Source of the DNA: Streptomyces roseochromogenus subsp. oscitans DS 12.976
GTDB taxonomy: Bacteria; Actinomycetota; Actinomycetes; Streptomycetales; Streptomycetaceae
Direction: 5' to 3'
Assembly: GCF_000497445.1 (NCBI RefSeq)
Contig: NZ_CM002285.1
Coordinates: 4,522,033 to 4,569,694, forward strand
Length of the DNA stretch: 47,662 nt
The notes under the pieces were generated by a model, which worked only from the letters and a program-made list of their open reading frames with translations, had not been told where the DNA came from and searched no databases. Below, in pieces: positions 34,539 through 42,765 of this stretch (positions are counted from its first letter, which is position 1; each line of letters opens with the position of its first letter). Both the position numbers and the translations under genes were made by a program.

Positions 34539-35774
34539 ATGGCGGGAAAGCGGGAGACGAACCCGGCGGGGTCGACGAACAACCTGCGCGGTGATGTGCT
34601 GCGCGTGCTCGGGGTACTGAAGCTCGCGACCGTCGACCAGATCCAGCGGATCGCAGCCCCGCACCTGACCTACCGGCACACTGAAAAGAAGACGCCCGCC
34701 AAGCAGAAGCAGGCCCGTACCGCCTCACACCTCGGGGCGCTCTCCGATCTGCGCAAGCACGGCCTAGTGGAGAACGGCGGCCGGACCTCGGGCGGGGAGA
34801 CCTTGCGCAACCTCACGCCTATGGGGCTGAAGGCTGCCTCCTACGAGCTGGGGCGGCCGGTCGGGGAGATGGGCGGCGCAGCCCGTGGTGCGGGCCGCAG
34901 CGGCGCCTCTCACCCGATGGCGGTCAACGACGCCCTGTTCGCACTGCTGCGCCCGAAGCCGGACCTGGCCCTGCTCGATGGCGAGCCGGCCGAAGCCTTC
35001 GCCGCCGCGCAGGCCGCCGTCGACGCCCCGGCCGGGCTGGGCACCATCGCCTCCTACGCGACCGAGGTGGCACTGCCCGCGACGGGAACGTGGTCCAACC
35101 CCGGCAAGGGCAGCGCCCAGGCGGACATCGTGCTCACCGCGCCCGAGGACGGGGTGCCGTTGCTGTTCGTGGAGATCGACAACTGCTTCGAGTCCGCGCA
35201 GGAACTCGCGGCGAAGATCGACAAGTACATGCGGTTCTGCCAGCGGAAGGTGAAGGACGCCGACGGCACCGAGCGGCCGATGTGGCACACCCGCTGGTGG
35301 GTGCCCGACGGCCGTCACGGCGGGCAGCCGCACCCGCCGCTGCTGCTCGTCTTCAACCGCGTCGGCCCGCGCAACCCAAACACCGTCATCGCGCAGCTGG
35401 CCGAGTTGATCCAGCGGCACTGGCAGCGTAGCGCCCACGACGACTTCCACATATATGACGGCAAGCTGCCCATCGTGGTCACCGGTATGAAGACGCTCCA
35501 GGAGCAAGGCCCGGCCGGAGCAATCTTCCGGCGCTTCGGCCGACCGGAGAACCAGACGCTCTTGGAGGCGATCGGCGACCCCGCCGCGAAGCCCCCGACG
35601 CCCGCCAACAGGCCGAGTAAGACGGTGCCCTATGTGGTGGGGGCTTGTTGGGCCTCGCATGGGGCGGGGTACGTGAGGTTGGATTGTTCCGGACGGGCTG
35701 TGGGAGATCGCCGAGCTGTTGATCCCGCACTCGGTGATGCGGCCACAGGGTGGCGGAACGCAGGACACGCCTGA
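34539..35774 (+). pseudogene. Replication-relaxation family protein, 3' end replaced by IS remnant
   Basis: The first about 360 residues follow the replication-relaxation family of Streptomyces elements: MAGKRETNPAGSTNNLRGDVLRVLGVLKLATVDQIQRIA (winged helix), RTASHLGALSDLRKHGLVENGG, ASHPMAVNDALFALLRP, ADIVLTAPEDGVPLLFVEIDNCFESAQELAAKIDKY (nuclease-like core with Glu/Asp) and PPLLLVFNRVGPRNPNTVI. At 35618 the frame enters the IS5-type end and continues 52 codons in IS sequence to a chance stop, so the native C-terminus is lost. Members are thought to act in plasmid replication or DNA relaxation. ATG 34539 is chosen over GTG 34530 because family members begin MAGKRE. The truncation removes only the tail, so some activity is possible. 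Confidence 0.82.
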
Positions 35775-35872
35775 TGAGAAGCTGTTCACGGCGATCATCT
35801 ACGTGCTGGTCAGCGGTTGTGCCTGGCGGGCTCTGCCGCCGTATTTCGGAATATCGAAGTCGGCCGCGCACA
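35620..35872 (+). mobile_element. IS5-family remnant, 5' part only
   Basis: Begins with the same inverted end as the full copy at 27 kb (AGACGG, two extra bases, CCCTATGTGGTG) and is nearly identical to it through the first about 50 transposase codons (VPDGLWEIAELLIPHSVMRPQ to SGCAWRALPPYFGISKSAA). The match stops at about 35872, where lipoprotein-gene sequence begins. The rest of the IS and its other end are gone, so a deletion ran from inside the IS into the neighbouring gene. Confidence 0.88.
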
Positions 35873-36212
35873 CGACTTCGCCTCGTGCGGGAAGTCGAGG
35901 CTGCAGCCGACCGCGACCTCGCTGCCACGTTTCTCCAGCGCCGGACAGCCGATCACGGTCATATCGTCGTGCTGCGCCGGGGGCTGCGGCGTGCGGGTGT
36001 AGCCCTCGCCCAGGTCGCTCTCGTCCAACAGCCGCTTGGCCAGGGCGGCCGAGGACAACGGCGCGGGCACCGGGGCACTCACCGTCCGGGCGCACCGAGA
36101 CGGGCACCCCGGAGGTCGGGTCGGTGGAATCAGTGCTGTCGGTTGAGCATCCCGTCAAGGCAAGGACGGCGAAGGCGCTGAGGCTGAGAACGGTTGTAGT
36201 GTGAAGGCGCAT
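35873..36212 (-). pseudogene. Lipoprotein gene, frameshifted and truncated
   Basis: It starts MRLHTTTVLSLSAFAVLALTGC, a clear lipoprotein signal peptide with an LTGC lipobox, then a Ser/Thr/Asp-rich linker. After about codon 43 the coding sense moves to another frame, where SAALAKRLLDESDLGEGYTR, MTVIGCPALEKRG and GCSLDFPHEAKSC can be read, so a one-base indel lies at about 36070-36090. The 3' end is replaced by the IS remnant at 35872. The mature domain resembles small secreted Streptomyces lipoproteins with a paired-Cys sensor-like domain (GCPALE...CSLDF), function unknown. Confidence 0.75.
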
Positions 36213-36305
36213 GCGAACCCCTTTGGTGGTCTGCGAAGCGGACGGGTTGACCAGGCCGGCCCTCCGGGCACCGGCAGTACGAAGGGGCGGAGGGGTTTCG
36301 GGGGT

Positions 36306-37541
36306 TCAGTGGCCGAGGTGGCGCAGGCCCTCTTCGAGGGTGGGATGGAACCGGTCGACGGGACCGGAGTGGCGGTTGTACCAGGCCGCGTCCAAGCGCG
36401 GTTCCTTCGTCTCGTGGCCGGCCCGGCAGCGCAGCCACACCGAGTCGTCGCGCAGGCAAAAGACGATCCAGTCCCGGTATGCGCCGCACTCGGGGCACGT
36501 ACGGACCTCGCCGTCGACGACGAGGGGATGCTGCCAGCGCATCATCAGGCCAGCGACCTCTTGCCGGGACGGCACCCGAAAGTCCGGCGGCAGGAAGTCG
36601 GACGCCACCGCTTCCTCCGGAGCCGCAGCCGGTGCGCTCAGCTGGGAGGCGTCGGGCCAGGGCTGCGTGTCCTGCAGCTGCAGTAGTAGTGCGTAGCCCG
36701 CACGCTGGGCCTCACGGAAGGCGCGGTCCTCGCGAGCACGTCGAAAGAACAAGATTTTCTTCCTCTCTGTCGTCTGGCGGGCACGGGGAATGTGCCTCCG
36801 CCCGGGGAGATCGGCGATGAGCCGCACAACGGCGGCTCTATCGAGGCAGGGGTCGTCAGCTGCGGCGAACGACGGTGAGCCGGCCTCGGCGCTTTTGGGC
36901 ACGGTGCGGCGAGGAACCGGGACCGGGGAGGCGAGCGAGGAGGCGAACGCGGCGACCAGGTCGTGGGGGACGCTGGCGCTGAAGCTGGCGCACCACAGAT
37001 ACGGAGCGCCGAGGGCGGGTTCCGCCCACGCCTGCCAGCCCACCAGGTCAGAGCACGGGTCGGCGTCCTCGATGAGCGGCGGCAGCACCTCCAGCGAGAC
37101 GCTGCAGGCGAAGCCGGGATCCATGGCAGTCGTACGGGGGCGGTCCAGGTCACGGACCCAGCCGCGGGCACAGAGCGCGTTGAGGACGGTCTCGGGCCCC
37201 TCGAAACCAACGTCGGGCGCCTTACGGGCGTCGATCGCCACGAGGAGATCGGCGATCGCCTCGTACGGGACACCGGCGGTGAAGTACGCGTTCCACTCCA
37301 TCATCACGGAGGCGGCATGCGAGCGGGCACTCAGCTGCCAGGAAACGGGCAGTCCGCCCAACTCCAACGGATAAGCGGCGAGGACCCATTCGGCGCCGCG
37401 CAGCCCGTCCGGGCTGACGTACAGCAGGGTGTGACGGGAGGTAAGCCACATGCGCCAGCCGAGGCTGGCCAGGGTGTCGCCGATCCGCTCGGCAAGCACA
37501 CCATCGTCGCCGGCTAGGTGGCGCGGGGTGACCCAGTACAC
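36306..37541 (-). CDS. DUF317 domain protein, 5' end probably lost to the transposon
   Basis: About 411 residues. VYWVTPRHLAGDDGVLAERIGDTLASLGWRMWLT...LLYVSPDGLRGAEWVLAAYPLE is a DUF317 unit, and a second copy follows at about residues 150-230 (AWAEPALGAPYLWCASFSASVPHDLVAAFASSLASP). The C-terminal third ends in a small Cys motif, CPECGAYRDWIVFCL...WLRCRAGHETKEPR, which could be a zinc ribbon. DUF317 proteins are common in Streptomyces plasmids; function unknown. GTG 37541 is the first plausible start for the conserved part. The frame stays open upstream into the transposon end at 37703, so the native start may have been cut off by that insertion. Confidence 0.7.
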   Translation of the reverse strand: MYWVTPRHLAGDDGVLAERIGDTLASLGWRMWLTSRHTLLYVSPDGLRGAEWVLAAYPLELGGLPVSWQLSARSHAASVMMEWNAYFTAGVPYEAIADLLVAIDARKAPDVGFEGPETVLNALCARGWVRDLDRPRTTAMDPGFACSVSLEVLPPLIEDADPCSDLVGWQAWAEPALGAPYLWCASFSASVPHDLVAAFASSLASPVPVPRRTVPKSAEAGSPSFAAADDPCLDRAAVVRLIADLPGRRHIPRARQTTERKKILFFRRAREDRAFREAQRAGYALLLQLQDTQPWPDASQLSAPAAAPEEAVASDFLPPDFRVPSRQEVAGLMMRWQHPLVVDGEVRTCPECGAYRDWIVFCLRDDSVWLRCRAGHETKEPRLDAAWYNRHSGPVDRFHPTLEEGLRHLGH

Positions 37542-37708
37542 CTGGTCCGGCGAGGCAGGACGGGAGGAGTCGCTGGGGTGGTGCGGGTGCAGGGGCGCCT
37601 CCGTGGGCTTGGCGGGGTTTCCAGCAGGGCGTTGTACGTTGACATGGCTTGCCGCCGCGCACCAGTTCTTTCGGGCTCTTTCCCGTCTGCCCCCGGCGAA
37701 CTTGTCCT

Positions 37709-37798
37709 TTGACAGCGAACCCAGTCGCGTTGTCATCCAATCGAGGCGTTTGACAGCGAACCCAGTCGTTTCGGCTTCTTTGACAGTGAATCTAGTCG
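37709..37798 (+). repeat. TnsB-type binding-site array at the left transposon end
   Basis: Four 19-bp direct repeats: TTGACAGCGAACCCAGTCG at 37709-37727 and again at 37750-37768, TTGACAGTGAATCTAGTCG at 37780-37798, and a degenerate TTGTCATCCAATCGAGGCG at 37730-37748. Multiple directly repeated transposase sites in one end and fewer in the other is the normal asymmetry of Tn7-like ends. Confidence 0.85.
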
Positions 37799-37826
37799 TG
37801 ACGGGTATGCAGGCTGGGGGTGTCGT

Positions 37827-38579
37827 ATGTCGGTATCGGCTGGGTCGGAACGGGCGGCGCCGTACGTCGAGGTGTCGAGTGTGGTGGGCAAGCGTGAGCG
37901 TCGTCGGCGTCCGCTGTTGGACTGTGTGTCGGTCAGGTTCGAGGACGCTCGTCCGGTGCGGCCGTTTCGGTGGCCGCCGGGTGGGCGCTATTTCCCGGGC
38001 TGGTACTGGGCGGCGACGACTCGGCAGCATGTCGGTTTCGAGTCGTGGCTGGAGCGGGACCGTCTCGTGCTCATGGATTTCGATCCGGCTGTGGTGGGGG
38101 TCGCCTCCCAGCCGTTCTGGCTGCACTGGCACGACGGGACGCGTGAGCGTCGGCATGCCCCGGACTTCTTCGTGCGCCGCGCGGATGGCTCGGCCGTGGT
38201 TGTCGATGTCCGCGCCGACGACTGCATCGCACCGCGCGATGCGGAAGCGTTCGAGGTGACGCGCCGGGCCTGCGCCGAGGCCGGGTGGGGCTTTGAGCGG
38301 GTGGGGAGGCCGGAGGCGGTGCTGCTAGCGAACGTGCGGTGGCTGTCGCGTTACCGTCACCCGCGCTGCCGACAGCATCCGGTGGCGGCCCGGCTGATGG
38401 AAGTCTTCTCGCAACCGGTGCCGCTGATGGCCGGGGCCGACAGCGCCGGCGACCGGCTCGCGACGCTGCCTGTGTTGTTCCACCTTCTGTGGCGGCAGGA
38501 GTTGTCCGCCGAGGGGATGTCGGTCGAGTTGCTGGGGCCGCGCACGGTCGTGCGCCTCGCCGGTGGGGGTGCCGGATGA
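37827..38579 (+). CDS. tnsA: TnsA-like endonuclease
   Basis: 250 residues. Residues about 60-130 carry a TnsA-type restriction-endonuclease core: HVGFESWLERDRLVLMDFDP (Glu72), RRHAPDFFVRRADG (Asp113) and VVVDVR (Asp127-x-Arg129 in the position of the usual E/Q-x-K). The expected partner activity is cutting the 5' ends of the transposon so that it moves by cut and paste. The C-terminal part (SRYRHPRC...LLWRQEL) is like TnsA C-terminal domains that contact TnsC. The Lys-to-Arg change at the third catalytic position is worth noting. ATG 37827; stop overlaps tnsB by four bases. A second, truncated copy of the first 45 codons lies at 42315. Confidence 0.82.
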   Translation: MSVSAGSERAAPYVEVSSVVGKRERRRRPLLDCVSVRFEDARPVRPFRWPPGGRYFPGWYWAATTRQHVGFESWLERDRLVLMDFDPAVVGVASQPFWLHWHDGTRERRHAPDFFVRRADGSAVVVDVRADDCIAPRDAEAFEVTRRACAEAGWGFERVGRPEAVLLANVRWLSRYRHPRCRQHPVAARLMEVFSQPVPLMAGADSAGDRLATLPVLFHLLWRQELSAEGMSVELLGPRTVVRLAGGGAG

Positions 38580-40465
38580 CGGAGCAGGGGCGGCGGGTTC
38601 CACCGACAGCCCGGATCGCGGAGTACCCCAAGACGGCCGCTGACCAGGCCCGTTGGTGGGAGGGGCACATCCTGGAGGTGTTGCACGGTTTGCCGCCGGA
38701 TGCTCCCCAGGGGGCGGTGCCGCGGCCGGAGTTCGACCCCAGGCTGCACTCGCTAGCCGAACGCGAGCGGGCCAAAGCGGCCGAGCTGACGGCGGCGGGC
38801 CATCGGATGACGGCCAGTGGCGTCAAGCAGCGGCGCCAGCGTTATCGCCGCGACGGGCTGGTTGGGCTGGCCGACGGCCGGACGGCCAAGCAGCTGCCTC
38901 CCTTCGGCCAGATCGCCCCGGCGGTGGTCGACGCGATGCGGCAGGCGATCGCCGAGACGACCGATGCCTCCTCGAGGACAGTCCGATTCACCATCTGGCG
39001 GACCAAGCAGATCCTGGCAGCCGGCGAGGATGGCGACGGCATCGAAATGCCCCACGAGCGCACGCTCTACCGGCTGTTCGACAAACTGGCCGCCGGGACG
39101 CATGCGACCGGCTCGGCAACCACGCGCCGCTCGCTGCATGCGCGTCCGGCCGGCCCGTTCGGGGAAGTCCCGGCCATTGCACCGGGCGAGTTGATGCAGA
39201 TCGACTCCAGTCCGCTGGATGTCCTGGTCAGGCTGGACGACGGCATCGCGGAGAAGGTTGAGCTGACCGCGCTGGTCGATATCGCGTCCAGGTCGATCAC
39301 TGCGGCGGTGCTGCGGCCGACGACGAAGGCGGCCGATGCCTCCGCGCTGGTGGCCCGCAGCATCACGCCGGACATGATGGGTCCGGGCTGGTCGGAGTCG
39401 CTGCGCATGTCCCGGTCGGCACTGCCGCACCGCCGGCTGCTGGAATTGGACGAGCGGCTGGAGCATGCGGCGGCGCGGCCGGTGATCGTTCCGGAGACGG
39501 TCGTCTGCGACCACGGAAAGCTGTTCATCTCGAACAACTTCCGGGCCTCTTGCCGCTTTCTGGGCATCACGCTGCAGCCGACGCACAAGGCATCGCCCTT
39601 CGAGAAGGGAGTGATCGAGAAGACCCTGGGGTCCGTGGCGACGCTGTTTGCGCAGTTCGTCGCGGGTTACACCGGCCGGTCGGTGGACCGCCGCGGCCGG
39701 CACTTGGAGGACGGACCGCTGTGGTCGCTGCCCGAGCTGCAGGAACTGCTCGACGAGTGGATCGTCGCTGTCTGGCAGAACCGGCCGCACGACTCCTTGC
39801 GTGACCCCGACGCGCCGAAGCGGGCCTTCTCGCCGAACGAGAAGTACGCGATGCTGCTGGAGTCGAGCGGCTACGTCCCGGCCCCGCTGAGCGGTGAGGA
39901 CTACGTCGAGTTGCTGCCGGAACGGTGGCAGGCGATCAACGCCTACGGCATCAAGATCAACCACCGCACCTACGACAGCCCGGAGTTGAACCCGCTGCGC
40001 CGTCAGCGCTCCGGCATCGCCGAGAAGAACGGCTTGTGGGAGATCCACCACGACCCCTACGACGTCTCCCGGATCTGGGTACGCGACCGCCGCGGCGAGC
40101 GGGACCGGTGGATCACCGCGTTCTGGCGGCACCTGCACCGCGTCGGCGTCCCGTTCGGCGAAATGGCCTGGGACCACGCCCGCCAACAGGTCCCGGGCCG
40201 CAACGAGACACAGATCGCGGATGCGGCGGCCGCCCTGCTCCAGCGCGCCCACGATGGCCCCCTAGACGAGAAGGGCCCTGCGGCCAAACGATCTCAGAAA
40301 GATCGCCGGATTGCCGCCCGCACCCGGGCAACCGCCCCAGGCCGGGAGATCCCCGATCCGCCGGCCGACCGCGAACCGGCGGATGAGGACACCGACACCG
40401 CGCCGGCCAAGGTCATCCCGCTGGGCCTGTTCGACCCGCTCGCCAACCCCTGGAGGCGCCCGTGA
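38576..40465 (+). CDS. tnsB: TnsB-like DDE transposase
   Basis: 629 residues from ATG 38576, overlapping tnsA. An N-terminal helix-turn-helix (GVKQRRQRYRRDGLVGLADGR) should bind the end repeats. The RNase H-like core has Asp210 (ELMQIDSSPLDV), Asp312 (TVVCDHGKLFISNNF) and Glu348 (FEKGVIEKTLGSV): a D-x101-D-x35-E catalytic set as in TnsB/MuA/retroviral integrases. A Mu-type beta-barrel region follows (INAYGIKINHRTYDSPELNPLR). The C-terminal tail is Lys/Arg/Pro-rich and ends LGLFDPLANPWRRP, probably the TnsC-contact peptide. It joins the 3' ends to target DNA. All catalytic residues are intact, so the element may be active. Confidence 0.9.
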   Translation: MTEQGRRVPPTARIAEYPKTAADQARWWEGHILEVLHGLPPDAPQGAVPRPEFDPRLHSLAERERAKAAELTAAGHRMTASGVKQRRQRYRRDGLVGLADGRTAKQLPPFGQIAPAVVDAMRQAIAETTDASSRTVRFTIWRTKQILAAGEDGDGIEMPHERTLYRLFDKLAAGTHATGSATTRRSLHARPAGPFGEVPAIAPGELMQIDSSPLDVLVRLDDGIAEKVELTALVDIASRSITAAVLRPTTKAADASALVARSITPDMMGPGWSESLRMSRSALPHRRLLELDERLEHAAARPVIVPETVVCDHGKLFISNNFRASCRFLGITLQPTHKASPFEKGVIEKTLGSVATLFAQFVAGYTGRSVDRRGRHLEDGPLWSLPELQELLDEWIVAVWQNRPHDSLRDPDAPKRAFSPNEKYAMLLESSGYVPAPLSGEDYVELLPERWQAINAYGIKINHRTYDSPELNPLRRQRSGIAEKNGLWEIHHDPYDVSRIWVRDRRGERDRWITAFWRHLHRVGVPFGEMAWDHARQQVPGRNETQIADAAAALLQRAHDGPLDEKGPAAKRSQKDRRIAARTRATAPGREIPDPPADREPADEDTDTAPAKVIPLGLFDPLANPWRRP

Positions 40466-41514
40466 CCTCATCCACACCGGCAGCCCGGCAGGCCGTGTTG
40501 CGGGAGTCCGACGCCGAGGCCGGCCGACAGCTGAACACTCTGACCGGATGGCGCAGGTTCATCGACGGGCCGCCCGAACCCCCGGCCCTGTCGTCCCGGA
40601 GCACGTGGCAGCAAATGCCAGTACCCGAGCGGGACCTCTACGACGAAGACCGCCTGGACCATCACGCCCGCATGCTCACGATCGCCACCTCGTTCGTCGA
40701 GAAGACGGCGATCTGCGGCCGTCGGCTGGTCCTGCTCAACCGCCACGCGATCAGCGCCCGCCGAGGGCTGATCGTTTCCGGCCCCGCGGGCACCGGAAAG
40801 ACCATCGCCATCACCCAGTTGGGACGCTCCCACGAACTCCTTGACCGGGCCCGGCACCCACACGTCAACGACCGCATCCCGGTCGTCTACGTCACCGTCC
40901 CGCCGGCCGCGACGGCCCGCATGATCGCAACCGAGTTCGCCCGCTTCCTGGGACTGCCGGTGCGGGCCCGCTCGAACATGACCGACATCATCGAGGCCGT
41001 GGTCGGGGTCTGCACCGACACGTGCACCGGTCTGGTGCTGGTCGACGAGCTCCACAACATCTCACTCACCAGCCGCCACGGCGCCGAAGTCGCCGACACC
41101 CTCAAGTACTTCTCCGAGCGCCTGCCCGCCACCTTCGTTTATGCCGGCATCGACATCGCCGAATCCAGCCTTCTGTCCGGGACACGCGGCGCCCAGATCG
41201 CCGGCCGCTTCACCCTGATCCCCTCCCGCCCCTTCCCCTGCAACAGCGAATGGAAGGGCCTGGTCGCCACCATGGAAGACACCCTGCGGCTGCACGACCA
41301 CCGCCCAGGCACGCTCACCAGCCTGGACCGCTTCCTGCACAACCACACCGGCGGCATGATCGGATCCCTCTCCCACGCCATCCGCGGAGCCGCGATCGAC
41401 GCCATCCTCACCGGCACCGAGAAGATCACCAAGCGGAGTCTGCAGGCCATCCCGCTCGACCACACCGCCCACACCACCGCCTCGATGGCCACGAAGACCG
41501 CAGCGTCCCGGTGA
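40462..41514 (+). CDS. tnsC: TnsC/TniB-like AAA+ ATPase
   Basis: 350 residues, GTG start at 40462 overlapping tnsB by four bases. Walker A is GPAGTGKT (107-114), Walker B is LVLVDE (Asp195, Glu196), and sensor and arginine-finger regions follow (TFVYAGIDIAESSLLSG; QIAGRFTLIPSRPF). This is the transposition regulator that coats target DNA, links TniQ to the TnsAB transposase and enforces target immunity. Length suits the TniB/short TnsC type rather than the 550-residue Tn7 TnsC. The stop overlaps the tniQ start (GTGA). Confidence 0.88.
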   Translation: MTSSTPAARQAVLRESDAEAGRQLNTLTGWRRFIDGPPEPPALSSRSTWQQMPVPERDLYDEDRLDHHARMLTIATSFVEKTAICGRRLVLLNRHAISARRGLIVSGPAGTGKTIAITQLGRSHELLDRARHPHVNDRIPVVYVTVPPAATARMIATEFARFLGLPVRARSNMTDIIEAVVGVCTDTCTGLVLVDELHNISLTSRHGAEVADTLKYFSERLPATFVYAGIDIAESSLLSGTRGAQIAGRFTLIPSRPFPCNSEWKGLVATMEDTLRLHDHRPGTLTSLDRFLHNHTGGMIGSLSHAIRGAAIDAILTGTEKITKRSLQAIPLDHTAHTTASMATKTAASR

Positions 41515-42191
41515 ACAGCGAACTGCCGCCCCGGTATGCGCCTCTGCCGGTCCGCCTCCGCCCCTGCCTCGGAGAATCCTCCGACTCATACATCCGGCGC
41601 CTGGCCCGCGCCAACCATCTCAAGCCCAGCTTCCTGCACTGCTATCTCTCCGGCCCACCGCAGTGGTTCGCCAGGCCGCTCCTCGAACACCTCGCCACGG
41701 TCGCCGGCCACTCGCCCGAGGCACTCGAGCGCGCCCTGGCCGACGCCAGCGCCCTGGGTGGCACCAACAGACCACGCCGCCGCCTGCCCAGGAAGAATCC
41801 CTTCGCCCGGCGCCCGGACCTGGCGCACCGCATCGCCCAAGAGGCCCTGAAAGGCACACGGGTCCACACGCTCGCCAAGCGCTACAACCTCCGCTGCTGG
41901 GATATCCGCTTCGCCCTGGAGACCCCACGCCTGACCACCACAGAGACGGGACAGCTGGCCGACCCGATCACGGGCGAACTCGCCGACCTGGTCGAGAACA
42001 TGATCAGCAGAGGGCTGAACAAGAGGCAGATCTGGATCGAGCTCATGGACGACCACGACTACCTGGTCAAATACCACAGCATCCGCCACTACATCGACTA
42101 CACGCGATCCGGCAGACAGCGCAAGAAGCGGTCAGCCTCCCCCTTGGCATCCAATCTAGTCGCCCCAGGTCAGTGCACTGCACGCGACTGA
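41511..42191 (+). CDS. tniQ: TniQ-like target-selection protein
   Basis: 226 residues, GTG start at 41511. It opens LPVRLRPCLGESSDSYIRRLARANHLKPS, the typical TniQ N-terminal motif (P.p.pgEsl.SwlxRLA..n), and goes on with LEHLATVAGHSPEALERAL. After residue about 110 there is a region with helix-turn-helix character (LAKRYNLRCWDIRFALETPR; GLNKRQIWIELMDDHDYLVKYHSIRHYI). It is small and lacks the long C-terminal domain and zinc fingers of TnsD, so it may choose targets by protein contact or by a short DNA motif. The last codons run into the right-end repeats, and a TnsB-like site (42144-42162) is inside the gene. Confidence 0.8.
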   Translation: MNSELPPRYAPLPVRLRPCLGESSDSYIRRLARANHLKPSFLHCYLSGPPQWFARPLLEHLATVAGHSPEALERALADASALGGTNRPRRRLPRKNPFARRPDLAHRIAQEALKGTRVHTLAKRYNLRCWDIRFALETPRLTTTETGQLADPITGELADLVENMISRGLNKRQIWIELMDDHDYLVKYHSIRHYIDYTRSGRQRKKRSASPLASNLVAPGQCTARD

Positions 42192-42209
42192 CTTCGACAT
42201 CAAAGGACA
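42144..42209. repeat. Right end of the Tn7-like element
   Basis: The inverted TnsB-type site CGACTGACTTCGACATCAA (42185-42203) plus GGACA (42205-42209) mirrors the left tip TGTCCTTTGA..GCGAA..CAGTCGCG. A further direct-orientation match, TTGGCATCCAATCTAGTCG (42144-42162), agrees with the third left repeat at 15 of 19 positions. Confidence 0.75.
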
Positions 42210-42227
42210 AATATGCCCTTTGATGTC
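42196..42227. repeat. Inverted repeat where two transposon ends abut
   Basis: GACATCAAAGG (42196-42206) and CCTTTGATGTC (42217-42227) are perfect complements; with two more pairs inside, only AATA separates the arms. It is formed by the right tip of the intact element facing the tip of the relic end. It could also act as a terminator for the tns operon. Confidence 0.7.
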
Positions 42228-42460
42228 CAATCGAGGCGTTTGACAACGAAACCAGTCGTTTCGGCTTTTTTGATAGTGAACCTAGTCGTGAGGTGAGCAC
42301 GCTGGAGGTGTTGGATGGCCGTGCCCGCTGGGGCGGAAGGGGCCGTGCCGTACGTCGAGGTGTCGTGCGTGGATGACAGGCGCGAGCATCGACGGCATCC
42401 GCTGTTGGACTGCGTGTCGGTCAGGTTCGAGGACGCGGTTCCGGTACGACCGGAACGCGC
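42214..42460 (+). pseudogene. Relic of a second Tn7-like left end with tnsA fragment
   Basis: From TGCCCTTTGATG the sequence repeats the left-end array of the intact element with the same spacing: sites at 42220-42238, 42240-42258 and 42270-42288, each shifted by exactly 4490 bp from 37730, 37750 and 37780. A tnsA start follows (ATG 42315): VPYVEVSCVDDRREHRRHPL, then LDCVSVRFEDAVPVRP, after which similarity to tnsA is lost at about 42455. The fragment differs from the intact tnsA at many codons, so it derives from a related but distinct element, not from a recent duplication. Confidence 0.82.
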
Positions 42461-42765
42461 ACGGGTGATCTTCGTGGGGGCCGCGCACGGAAACAGGGCC
42501 TGCTGGTGGCTCGGGGTACGAACCCGCTCCGAGTGTCTGGAGGTCCTTTTGTTCTAGTCTGCCGCGTCCGTACTGTCGGAGTCCAACTCTCGCGTGTCGC
42601 TGTGCGATTGCCTCGCCCGCTGGTTCGGCAACGCAGGTGATCACCCCGGAGCTGGGCGCCGATTACAGCGCGGGCTTCACTCGTGCGGGCTAATAAGTGA
42701 TCTTGCCCCGGTATTGACCGTACGTGATGCCTAGCCTTGCCGTGACGGCGAGTGGCCGGCAGTGA

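Larger units (their letters stand above)
37703..42209 (+). mobile_element. Minimal Tn7-like transposon (tnsA-tnsB-tnsC-tniQ), 4.5 kb
   Basis: Four overlapping genes fill the element with no cargo. Left end: TGTCCTTTGA at 37703, followed by an array of TnsB-type 19-bp repeats. Right end: the inverted match TGTCCTTTGATGTCGAAGTC, read on the minus strand from 42209. Both ends start TGT, as in Tn7-like elements. No 5-bp target duplication is found (GAACT left, AATAT right), so one flank has been rearranged, or the element inserted beside another. It is inserted at the 5' side of the DUF317 gene. Confidence 0.85.

Noticed and set aside
34198..34539. Open frame before the replication-relaxation gene
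   Set aside because: No ribosome site, composition shifts midway and no family resemblance; kept as intergenic.
37703..38156. Upstream extension of the DUF317 frame into the transposon
   Set aside because: It is antisense to the transposon end and tnsA and has no DUF317 character.
37703..42209. CRISPR-associated transposon
   Set aside because: TnsA/B/C and TniQ are present, but there is no cas gene and no direct-repeat/spacer array in the window.
37698..42214. 5-bp target-site duplication of the Tn7-like element
   Set aside because: The flanks GAACT and AATAT do not match, and shifting by one base does not help.
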